Source: an uncultured Alphaproteobacteria bacterium (GTDB taxonomy: Bacteria; Pseudomonadota; Alphaproteobacteria; HIMB59; GCA-002718135). From it: 38,931 bases of DNA. Below are positions 24,939 through 32,001 of the stretch, one piece after another. The stretch spans positions 1-38,931 of the forward strand of contig CACMKZ010000010.1 of assembly GCA_902614375.1 (NCBI GenBank). The letters run 5' to 3'. The number at the start of each line of letters is the position of its first letter. Position 1 is the stretch's first letter. The translations under genes were made by a program, and so were the position numbers. The notes below the pieces were generated by a model. It was given only the letters and a program-made list of their open reading frames with translations. It did not search any database and was not told the origin of the DNA.

Positions 24939-25307
24939 CTATTTTTTCATTGCATTAAACATACTTAAAGTATCATCATAAGCGATAAACTTTGACAACT
25001 TATCATCTTTTACTTCCATGTAGTGTCCAAAAATTGTATCCATGCCTTCAGCAGTTGCTTTTGCATTTACAAAAACTTTATCACCTTCGCTAATCATTGA
25101 TTCTATCGTAACTTTAAAATTGGTCCAGAGCTCAGGAGTTTTCATTAATTGTTTTTGAAAACCCTCTTTATTATGAGTTCCAGAAAATGGATGCTTATCA
25201 CCTGGATATACCCAAATAAAATCATCGTGTACTATATTCATAAAACCTTCCATGTCACCTTTTCCAAAGAGATCGTAACATTGTTCTACTAATGCTTTTG
25301 AGTCCAT
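24939..25307 (-). CDS. SnoaL-like/NTF2-fold protein
   Basis: A 122-residue soluble protein with a clear SnoaL-like domain. ALVEQCYDLFGKGDMEGFMNIVHDDFIWVYPGDKHPFSGTHNKEGFQKQL is the standard helix-helix-strand opening with W-x-x-P-G and F-S-G-x-x-x-G, followed by strands through DKVFVNAKATAEGMDTIFGHYMEVKDDKLSKFIAYDDTLSMF. The start is set at 25307, where an AAAGGAA SD precedes the ATG. The frame is open to 25397, but those 30 extra lysine-rich residues lie outside the domain and have no SD. It is the first gene of the minus-strand small-protein cluster. Confidence 0.86.
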   Translation of the reverse strand: MDSKALVEQCYDLFGKGDMEGFMNIVHDDFIWVYPGDKHPFSGTHNKEGFQKQLMKTPELWTNFKVTIESMISEGDKVFVNAKATAEGMDTIFGHYMEVKDDKLSKFIAYDDTLSMFNAMKK

Positions 25308-25629
25308 AATTTTTCCTTTCTTTTGCAATAACTTTAACACTTTTTTTGTTACATATTTTTTAATCTTAGATAAATGCTTTGGAAGCAATATAGACATGAT
25401 ATATTTATATAGCAGAGTCCATTAACAATCTACTTAGTTGGTACGGATATTATTAAGACGATTATGATTATTATGTTTGATTTCTCTACTGGAGAATGAC
25501 AGTAAATATAAAAAATACGTTAATATAATCCTAAAACATGAATAATCCAAATAGCTATTAATATTTAATATTTAATTCATGATAAATTAGTAATTACTTA
25601 CATTGATGTTAATAATCCATACTAATTAA
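25308..25629. other. Noncoding gap between divergent genes
   Basis: These 322 bases separate the SnoaL-like gene from the MFS gene and must hold promoters for both directions. The only structure I see is a small hairpin, TTCTC (25482-25486) with GAGAA (25492-25496). No tRNA, riboswitch core or convincing -35/-10 pair stands out. An alternative upstream start for the SnoaL-like gene would use 25308-25397. Confidence 0.5.
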
Positions 25630-26784
25630 ATGGTTCAAGAAATAAATTATAACAAATTTTTCCTCGCCGCTTATTCTCAGGGTGCAATAGTGATGTTTTT
25701 AATAAGTACCTATTTTGTTTATACGCCAATAGTTTTAGAAAGTTTAAAAATTACCGAAACTGAATTTGCTTTAGGTATAACAGTATTTGGAATCACAAAT
25801 ATTATTATCAATCAAATATCAACAAGATTTTTACTTCCTAAGATTGGAACAACCAATTGTTTGATAATTGCAAGATTATCGTATTCATTTATTCCATTTC
25901 TAATTTTTTATATACCTAAGTACGAGGTGTATATTCTATTAAGTATTTTTTGGGGAGCAGTGGTGGGCATCCAGGCTCCAAGTCTTTTTACACAAATTGC
26001 TATATTAGAATCAAAAACTAAAAAAATATTAAATCCAATTTTTAAATCTTGTTTTTCAGTAGGATCTATATTTGGAGCATTACTAGCAAGCTTTTGTTTT
26101 GGGCTTAAAGTTGATCCAAAATTATTATTTGCTCTTATTGGAGTTTTTATTTTTCTATCTTCTATTTCTATGTTTTTTTTTGGTTTACCAAAAAAACTTG
26201 ATTATGTAGACAAAGCACCAAGTTTCTCTTTACCATCTAAATCTATTTTTTTGTACGCTTTAGTTAACATGATGATTTTTGCATCGATCGGTATAATTCT
26301 CAATTGGTCTTCTCTATGGTTTATTAATGATTTATTGGGACCAGTTTATTTAGCTGGTTTTGTTTTGCTATTTTTTAATATTGGTGAAATATCTGCAAAC
26401 ATAATGGCTTCAAGGCTTATTAAAATTTTTAATGAAAAATTTGTAGGTCCATATTTTACCATAATTGGATCAGTAGTATTAATTTTTACAATAGTTTCTC
26501 AAAATATTTACATCATTTTGATCGGCATGATAATATTTGGTTTTTCGTGCTCTAATATGCAGCCAATTATTTTTAGGCAAGCAATCAAATATTCCAAAGA
26601 TTCAATCCCTAAAACTATATCTCATATATCTAGTATTGGTTTTTCTGGTTTAGTTTTTGGACCCGCAATAGTAGGTTTTTCTGCAGAAAAACTTGGATTA
26701 ACTTTTAACATGTATGCTTTGTGTTTCGTTTTTATTTCAATATCAATTTTAACTGTATCTCTAATGAGAACAGAAGTAACTTAA
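25630..26784 (+). CDS. MFS transporter, first of a tandem pair
   Basis: A 384-residue major facilitator with about twelve hydrophobic helices. It starts with FFLAAYSQGAIVMFLISTYFVYTPIVLESLKIT. Helix regions share blocks with the next gene: RFLLPKIGTTNCLIIARLSYSF, GIQAPSLFTQIAILESKTKKIL and VFGPAIVGFSAEKLGLTFN. The same blocks, more diverged, occur in the MFS gene at 15621. The substrate is unknown. It is separated by only 16 bases from its sister gene. Confidence 0.88.
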   Translation: MVQEINYNKFFLAAYSQGAIVMFLISTYFVYTPIVLESLKITETEFALGITVFGITNIIINQISTRFLLPKIGTTNCLIIARLSYSFIPFLIFYIPKYEVYILLSIFWGAVVGIQAPSLFTQIAILESKTKKILNPIFKSCFSVGSIFGALLASFCFGLKVDPKLLFALIGVFIFLSSISMFFFGLPKKLDYVDKAPSFSLPSKSIFLYALVNMMIFASIGIILNWSSLWFINDLLGPVYLAGFVLLFFNIGEISANIMASRLIKIFNEKFVGPYFTIIGSVVLIFTIVSQNIYIILIGMIIFGFSCSNMQPIIFRQAIKYSKDSIPKTISHISSIGFSGLVFGPAIVGFSAEKLGLTFNMYALCFVFISISILTVSLMRTEVT

Positions 26785-26800
26785 TAATAATAATAATTAT

Positions 26801-27979
26801 ATGTCAGAAAATGAACAATTATTAAAATCATTTTATGCAACCTACTCAGTAGGATTCTTCACTTTTTTTTTAATAAGTTCTTTTATGATTTATACTCCAA
26901 TTGTACTTGATCTCTTAAAAATATCTAAAGAAGAATTTGGATTTGCTGTTACTTTCTTCGGGGTATTTGTAATCTTGTCTAATTTACTCTCTTCGAGATT
27001 TTTAATACCAAAAATTGGAACCACTAATTGTTTAAAAATTTCTAGAATAATTATTTCCTTTGTTCCATTATCAGTTTTTTATTTTGAAACTTATTATTTT
27101 TTAATATTAAGTTATGCGATATTTGGAATTGGTATGGGAATTCAGGCTCCCTGTGCATTAACTCAGGTAACAATAATTGAAAATAAAACCAAAAAGATAT
27201 TAACACCAATATTTAAAACTTCTTGGGCTTTTGGATCAATAAGTGCAGCTGCCTTGTCTACTATTTCCCTGGGATATAATTTTGATCCTTTTAATTACTT
27301 TTCATTTTTAGGTATTATAGCATTATCCGCTTTAGTATTTTTACAATTTTACGGTCTTAATAGAAAATATGACATTCCTAATAACACACCTAATTTTTCC
27401 TTACCATCACCTAAAACTTTTTTATTTGGAATAATAAATATGTTTCAGACTGCTTCAATGGGCATAATTATGGTGTGGTCTTCTGCCTGGATGTTAGAAG
27501 ATTTAAATTCAAGTTTATTTCTTGCTGGTTCTATTGTATTCTTTTTCAACTTTGGAGCAATAATCAGTAACATAATTGCACCTTCTCTTATAAAAGTTTT
27601 AAATGAAATATTTGTTGGCCCACTTTTTTCCGTCTTAGGTTCTGTGATCTTATTTTTATCAACTTTAACGATGAATGTTTATATAATATTTTTTGGTGTT
27701 GCTCTTTTTGGTTTTCTTAGCTCAAATTTTATGCCAATTATAATTAGAGAGTCAGTGAGGACATCACATAAACCAATTCCAATAACAATATCACATGTTA
27801 CTAGCTTAGGACAATCAGGATTTGTTTTTGGACCAGCTATAATTGGATACTCTGCCTCAGTAAATGGGCTTACATTTAATGTTTATGCATTTTGTATTTT
27901 ATTTTTTATAATTTCAATTCTAATGACATTTCTTATGAACCAAAATAAAGTAGCAGGAGTTGTAGAAAAAAGTCAATAA
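26801..27979 (+). CDS. MFS transporter, second of a tandem pair
   Basis: A 392-residue major facilitator clearly duplicated from the preceding gene. The shared blocks are TYSVGFFTFFLISSFMIYTPIVLDLLKIS, RFLIPKIGTTNCLKISRIIISF, GIQAPCALTQVTIIENKTKKIL and VFGPAIIGYSASVNGLTFN. It carries a short charged C-terminal tail (NKVAGVVEKSQ). The two may transport different but related substrates or act as a heteromer. A converging oxygenase pseudogene ends 25 bases downstream. Confidence 0.88.
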   Translation: MSENEQLLKSFYATYSVGFFTFFLISSFMIYTPIVLDLLKISKEEFGFAVTFFGVFVILSNLLSSRFLIPKIGTTNCLKISRIIISFVPLSVFYFETYYFLILSYAIFGIGMGIQAPCALTQVTIIENKTKKILTPIFKTSWAFGSISAAALSTISLGYNFDPFNYFSFLGIIALSALVFLQFYGLNRKYDIPNNTPNFSLPSPKTFLFGIINMFQTASMGIIMVWSSAWMLEDLNSSLFLAGSIVFFFNFGAIISNIIAPSLIKVLNEIFVGPLFSVLGSVILFLSTLTMNVYIIFFGVALFGFLSSNFMPIIIRESVRTSHKPIPITISHVTSLGQSGFVFGPAIIGYSASVNGLTFNVYAFCILFFIISILMTFLMNQNKVAGVVEKSQ

Positions 27980-28003
27980 TCAAGACAAATACAAAAATAT
28001 TTT

Positions 28004-28611
28004 TTAAGTTTTTACAAATGCATTAAAAGAAAAACATCTTCGCTCGCCGTCTTTACGAAATGGATGAACATCATGCATTAAAAAAGCAGGAAATATATAA
28101 ATATCGCCGACTCGTGGCTTAAAAGTAATTCTATGTTTTACTAAAGGAGGGCTATTACGAGGCATGGAGACACGACCATCAAAGAAAGAAAGTCTACCAG
28201 CAAAAGCTAATTCCTTATTATATTTAATAGAATTTTGAACTTCAAGATAACAAACTCCACTAATATTACCTCTATGAACATGTGGAGGGTTAAAATCACC
28301 AGCAAATTGTCTAACAATCCATGCACGATCAATTTTAATTGAGGAGGTTTTAACTTGAATGACGTTTTTGTAATAAGATTCAATAATGCGGTTAAGGTGT
28401 TTTCTAAACCACTTGTAAAAAGAAAATCTTTTGTTAAGCGAAATTGTTGCTAAACATTTCCCACCAATCTGTGTGAATGATCTAACACTTTACTTTTATG
28501 TTTATTTTCAATTATTTTATTAGCATAAGAATTAACTTTGGCAGTCATTTTATTTGATAAATTATATTTACCTATTGTTGGCCCAAAAGGCTTATAATAT
28601 GTTTCTTTCAT
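28004..28611 (-). pseudogene. 2OG-Fe(II) oxygenase (PF13759-like), nonsense plus frameshift
   Basis: From the ATG at 28611 the frame reads MKETYYKPFGPTIGKYNLS and on to LDHSHRLVGNV, then hits an in-frame TAG (28450-28452). After the stop the same frame gives QQFRLTKDFLF, and homology then moves one frame at a run of five T residues (28417-28421). The remaining about 135 residues are well preserved. They include DFNPPHVHRGNISGVCYLEV (iron-binding HxH type), FAGRLSFFDGRVSMPRNSP and FPAFLMHDVHPFRKDGERRCFSFN, where the distal His and the 2OG-binding Arg lie. The 608-base span is one base short of whole codons. This oxygenase type is common in marine bacteria and their phages. Two separate lesions favour genuine decay. 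Confidence 0.85.
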
Positions 28612-28688
28612 AATTGTTATTTAATTACAGGTGTATTAAAATCAATTAGTTTTAACTTTTTTTAAAATCTAGCTTTTTTAATCTCAAG

Positions 28689-29438
28689 TTAGGGTACTTT
28701 ATAAAATGCTTCTTTTAAAAATTTTTCATCAGGTATCTTTGTTTTTCTTTCATTCTTTTTCAGCTCAATAAGACAGTGGTCAATGAGATCAATTTTAGCA
28801 TTTAAAAATTTAATATTTTGTGGAATAGGGATGTGAATAGGGTATCCTTTGATAAACTCTACATGTAAGTCATATCCACCCATATAAAATTCTTTTAAGA
28901 TTTTACCATTATTTAAGAGATAATTATTCGATGATTCATGAATAATAGCACTTGCTTTCAAATTATTTCTTTCAAGAGACTCAAATAAAGTATTATTTTT
29001 TATAATTTCCATTGTGTAGGGATAGAGTTCTAATTTTTTCATATCACTAAAGGATAATTCTTTATCAAAAGGCGTTAATTGTAATGTTTCTAACCGTACA
29101 TAATTGATAATTTCTGGTGCATCATCAAAAAGAGCTGCGTAAAGGCTTACAACGATCCTTGTTCCGGTAAAATCAACTGTTGTAAGCTCATATCCACATA
29201 AACTTACTTCATCTTCTTCATCAAAAACAACTAAAGGATCAAAATAAAATGTTCTTTTAGGATATTCTTGTGCTTCCGTAATAATGAGTTTGTCATTCCC
29301 TTGATCAAGGGGAAGTTCTTTTTTAATAAATTCTTTGGAACTTAATAATTGATCCCCTTTAGCAGCACCAGCTAGAAGGAGAACAATAATAAGGAGGGTG
29401 AATAGAAAAATTATAATTCTTTTGATAACTGGTGCCAC
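28689..29438 (-). CDS. Membrane-anchored periplasmic protein of unknown function
   Basis: A 249-residue protein with a GTG start and one N-terminal membrane helix (residues about 7-25), then a soluble, presumably periplasmic body rich in short beta-strands. Visible blocks are KRTFYFDPLVVFDEEDEVSLCGYELTTVDFTGTRIVVSLYAALF and YMGGYDLHVEFIKGYPIHIPIP. Only two cysteines are present. I recognise no family. No good SD is seen before the GTG. It could be a lone gene, or the edge of the protease/tubulin-like cluster to the right. Confidence 0.7.
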   Translation of the reverse strand: MAPVIKRIIIFLFTLLIIVLLLAGAAKGDQLLSSKEFIKKELPLDQGNDKLIITEAQEYPKRTFYFDPLVVFDEEDEVSLCGYELTTVDFTGTRIVVSLYAALFDDAPEIINYVRLETLQLTPFDKELSFSDMKKLELYPYTMEIIKNNTLFESLERNNLKASAIIHESSNNYLLNNGKILKEFYMGGYDLHVEFIKGYPIHIPIPQNIKFLNAKIDLIDHCLIELKKNERKTKIPDEKFLKEAFYKVP

Positions 29439-29545
29439 TAAAACTTCTATAAAAATAAAATTTGATAAAAATGAGAAATGATTAAGGTAATATTAAGATC
29501 AAATTAAAATATTCTAAAATGTAAAAAGTATGATAAAAAAGAATA

Positions 29546-29600
29546 GTCCTGATTTAGATACTCTAATTGCTGGGACACTAAACAAAACGCTAAAGGAGAT
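29546..29600 (+). promoter_or_regulatory. SAM-II-like riboswitch sequestering the SD
   Basis: P1 is GTCCT (29546-29550) with GGGAC (29572-29576), one G-U pair. The loop reads GATTTAGATACTCTAATTGC and is followed by an A-rich linker and GCTAAAGGAG. The conserved SAM-II elements GAUUU, UUGC and GCUAAA are all in order. P2 pairs CTCT (29561-29564) with GGAG (29595-29598), which is the SD of the gene starting at 29604. SAM binding would therefore hide the SD and switch translation off, the standard SAM-II mechanism. A TATGAT -10-like box (29529-29534) places the transcript start near 29541. Confidence 0.65.
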
Positions 29601-29603
29601 ATT

Positions 29604-29792
29604 ATGTTTATCTTTAAATTATTTTTTGCAAAATCTGTTAGAGATTATATTGATCAACGAGAAAAAAAAGAAGGTATTAAAAATATTTTTTTTAAAAAAG
29701 TAGATAAAAACTTTTTAGAACTATCAAGGGAAGAACAGCTTGAAAGATTAATTAAAATTCTAGAAGAACAAGGTTTTAAACTGAAAAAATAA
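29604..29792 (+). CDS. Small orphan protein (62 residues) under a SAM-II-like riboswitch
   Basis: A very small lysine- and phenylalanine-rich protein of unknown family. The N-terminal FIFKLFFAKSVRDYIDQREKK is an amphipathic or membrane-associating helix, and the C-terminal LSREEQLERLIKILEEQGFKLKK is a charged helix. The SD AGGAG is 5 bases before the ATG and lies in the pseudoknot of the riboswitch. A palindromic hairpin follows the stop by 9 bases, so this is a monocistronic unit with its own control and terminator. That organisation makes it a real gene despite its size. A link to methionine/SAM economy is inferred from the switch alone. Confidence 0.72.
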   Translation: MFIFKLFFAKSVRDYIDQREKKEGIKNIFFKKVDKNFLELSREEQLERLIKILEEQGFKLKK

Positions 29793-29801
29793 TCATAATA
29801 A

Positions 29802-29821
29802 GAGAGGCATATATGCCTCTC
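29802..29821. terminator. Palindromic terminator hairpin between converging genes
   Basis: A perfect 20-base palindrome (GAGAGGCATA with TATGCCTCTC) lies between the 62-residue gene and the converging GYF_2-DUF805 gene. As a hairpin it has an 8-base stem and 4-base loop. It likely serves both directions; on the minus strand a T-rich stretch follows within about 10 bases. Confidence 0.65.
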
Positions 29822-29854
29822 ATAAAATTTTATAAAAATGAGAAATAATTAAAG

Positions 29855-30700
29855 TCAATATTTTGGACTTACACCATAAATATTCGTATTTTTTTCACCA
29901 TCAGAACAATGCCAAAAAAGTAAAACTAATGTGCCAATAATTGGTATAAATGAAATTAAAATCCACCAACCAGTTCGACCTATATCATGTAATCTTCTTA
30001 CTGATACAGCAATACTTGGAAATAGAATAAATAATGTAAAGAGATTTGCTAAAAGACTCGCTTCAAAATCAAACCACCCCATTGATACTTGTAAAAGTCC
30101 CTCAATAAAACCTAGAACAATACTAGTTAGTAAAATAAATAACAAAAAATACCAATATTCTGATCTTCTAGCTCTTCCTTTAAAGTCAAAATATTTAGCA
30201 AAACAAATTTTAATGGCTTTTCCAAAACCTACTTTTTTATGATGCCTCGCTTGATAGAAAGGTGGTTCTGTTTCTTGTTGAGCAGTTTCCTCATTAGAAT
30301 TATCATTTATCTCAGGTTCAGATAATTTTTCTTCAGAAAATTCAATATTTTCTTTCTCACTCATGTCACTTTTAGTTGAAGGAACAGAAGAATTGTATTG
30401 AATATTATCTTCATCATTGTTATCAATTACTTCATCAGAAATAGTTTCTGATACCTCTTCTATATTTGATTCATTCTCTTGAATTATTGGTTCTTCTTTA
30501 ATTATTTCCTTTTTTTGAGGGTCCTTTACTTCTACAAACTCAGAAAATAATTCTATTTCCTTAGCTTTTTTCCATTCACCTCGAATACTTGTTTTAACCA
30601 TTGTATCAGGTAAAATGGAACCTCTTTTAAAAAGATCTATCGCTATCTGATCATTACGAATAACATTTTCAGTACCATTACTATCAATAAAAATAATCAT
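29855..30700 (-). CDS. GYF_2-like domain fused to a DUF805 membrane domain
   Basis: A 281-residue protein in three parts. Residues 1-55 look like a GYF_2 domain (FIDSNGTENVIRNDQIAIDLFKRGSILPDTMVKTSIRGEWKKAKEI), a peptide-binding module usually cytoplasmic. Residues about 57-148 are acidic, low-complexity and probably disordered. Residues about 158-278 are a DUF805 membrane domain with about four helices (ICFAKYFDFKGRARRSEYWYF, SIAVSVRRLHDIGRTGWWILISFIPIIG). The SVRRLHDIGRTGWW stretch is the DUF805 hallmark. It lies 7 bases downstream of the protease gene on the same strand. Its job may be to recruit partners to the membrane near the divergent tubulin-like operon. Confidence 0.88.
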   Translation of the reverse strand: MIIFIDSNGTENVIRNDQIAIDLFKRGSILPDTMVKTSIRGEWKKAKEIELFSEFVEVKDPQKKEIIKEEPIIQENESNIEEVSETISDEVIDNNDEDNIQYNSSVPSTKSDMSEKENIEFSEEKLSEPEINDNSNEETAQQETEPPFYQARHHKKVGFGKAIKICFAKYFDFKGRARRSEYWYFLLFILLTSIVLGFIEGLLQVSMGWFDFEASLLANLFTLFILFPSIAVSVRRLHDIGRTGWWILISFIPIIGTLVLLFWHCSDGEKNTNIYGVSPKY

Positions 30701-30707
30701 TTTAAAA

Positions 30708-31898
30708 TTACATTATGTCTAAAAACATATCTATTGGAATAGCAAAATTTTGTGGTGCAGATAAATTACAAAAACTTTCACATTGTTCTTCACCATCAAT
30801 TAATGAACATTCTTGAGGACCTCCAATAGTTTTACATAATGACGGAACTCCTATTAACTTCCCATCACTAGAAAATAATCCACCTCCAGAATTACCTTTA
30901 TCAACTGGAGCATCTGTTTCAATGTATTTTAATCTATAATCTATTAACCTATAACTTGTCATTTCATGGATACCTGGAGGGATTTCATTATACAGCATAG
31001 TTATTTTTCCCTCAGTTGGCTTACCAATAAAACCTCTTGGATTTCCTATGGCATAAACTGTATCATGAATTTTTAAGTCACTATAATATTTCATTTCAGC
31101 ACTTGGATAATCAAAATTTGGATCATCCGTACTAATTATGCACCTATCAGATTTTTGTTCTTCTTTTATAACTTCTAAATCTCTAAACCATTTAGGATTA
31201 CTAAAATCTGAAACATTTTCATTTACTGAAATTACATCAATTGCTGTTTTAATATTCGTACACATTTGATAATCATCTGAGTTTTCATCAAATATAAATC
31301 CACAGAACATTGTAGCTACATGACAGTTAGTAACTAACATTCCATCACCTATATGAACCGCTGAACCAGTTTTTGCTCCTTCCCATTCTTCTTCATTTTC
31401 ATTCCATTTCCATAAAATTACATAAAATGTCATATCTCGCACTTTATTATAAACATCATTTATAACATTTTCAGGCATTGGTATTTGAACAGGTGGAGCT
31501 TCCTCATCTTCATCATTTCCACTTTCCTCTTGATTTTTTACAAGTACCGGTGGCTCAACTACTTCAATACCCAGTGCATTATTTACTGCTTTATAAAGAC
31601 ATTCATTATATCGGAGAGCACCCAGTTTAATATCAAATACACATATATCTTCAATGTACTCTCTATCCTCTATGTTAGGAACTTGATTAACACTAACTAT
31701 TCCTTGAGCTTCTAATGCACCTTTAAGTGATTTGACACACTCATTCTTAGTTGAGTATTTCTTTTCCTTAACTGATTTCTTGCATTCAATATTTATAGCT
31801 TCTTTTAAATCAGCTGAATAATAAGCTGCCTCTATCTTCTCTGGCAAGAAAATTAAAGTAAATGAAACTAGTATAAGAATAGATTTAAATTTACTCAT
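30708..31898 (-). CDS. Secreted trypsin-like serine protease
   Basis: A 396-residue exported protein with a signal peptide at about 1-24 (ending KIEAA). A cysteine-containing N-terminal helical region (about 25-115) is followed by an acidic linker (NQEESGNDEDEEAPP) and then an S1-type protease domain (about 150-396). The catalytic His193 is in LVTNCHV and Ser337 is in DKGNSGGGLFSSDG; Asp252 (KSDRCIIS) is the likely third member. Numerous cysteines suggest disulfides in the periplasm. No PDZ domain follows, unlike DegP. The gene is divergent from the VWA/tubulin-like operon across 103 bases and is followed at 7 bases by the GYF_2-DUF805 gene. It may process a component of that system. Confidence 0.88.
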   Translation of the reverse strand: MSKFKSILILVSFTLIFLPEKIEAAYYSADLKEAINIECKKSVKEKKYSTKNECVKSLKGALEAQGIVSVNQVPNIEDREYIEDICVFDIKLGALRYNECLYKAVNNALGIEVVEPPVLVKNQEESGNDEDEEAPPVQIPMPENVINDVYNKVRDMTFYVILWKWNENEEEWEGAKTGSAVHIGDGMLVTNCHVATMFCGFIFDENSDDYQMCTNIKTAIDVISVNENVSDFSNPKWFRDLEVIKEEQKSDRCIISTDDPNFDYPSAEMKYYSDLKIHDTVYAIGNPRGFIGKPTEGKITMLYNEIPPGIHEMTSYRLIDYRLKYIETDAPVDKGNSGGGLFSSDGKLIGVPSLCKTIGGPQECSLIDGEEQCESFCNLSAPQNFAIPIDMFLDIM

Positions 31899-31960
31899 TA
31901 ATTAAGAATATTTAACCACAATTTAAAGCTAATTAAAATAGAAATAATAGGCGAAATAAT

Positions 31961-31989
31961 TTGTTCTTTTGATTGTTTTAAGCTAATTT
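31961..31989 (+). promoter_or_regulatory. Putative promoter of the VWA/tubulin-like operon
   Basis: TTGTTC (31961-31966) and TAATTT (31984-31989) are 17 bases apart, ending 12 bases before the ATG at 32002. No SD precedes that ATG, so the transcript may be nearly leaderless. The background is AT-rich, so the match is only suggestive. Confidence 0.3.
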
Positions 31990-32001
31990 TATAGTTGTTT
32001 T

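Noticed and set aside
25308..25397. Upstream extension of the SnoaL-like gene
   Set aside because: It adds a lysine-rich stretch without SD; the ATG at 25307 has one and begins the conserved domain. Not fully excluded.
25482..25496. Small hairpin in the gap before the tandem MFS genes
   Set aside because: A 5-base stem with a 5-base loop is expected by chance in AT-rich DNA, and nothing else supports a function.
28004..28611. Programmed frameshift or stop read-through in the oxygenase gene
   Set aside because: There is no typical slippery heptamer with downstream structure, and a separate TAG would also need read-through; decay is simpler.
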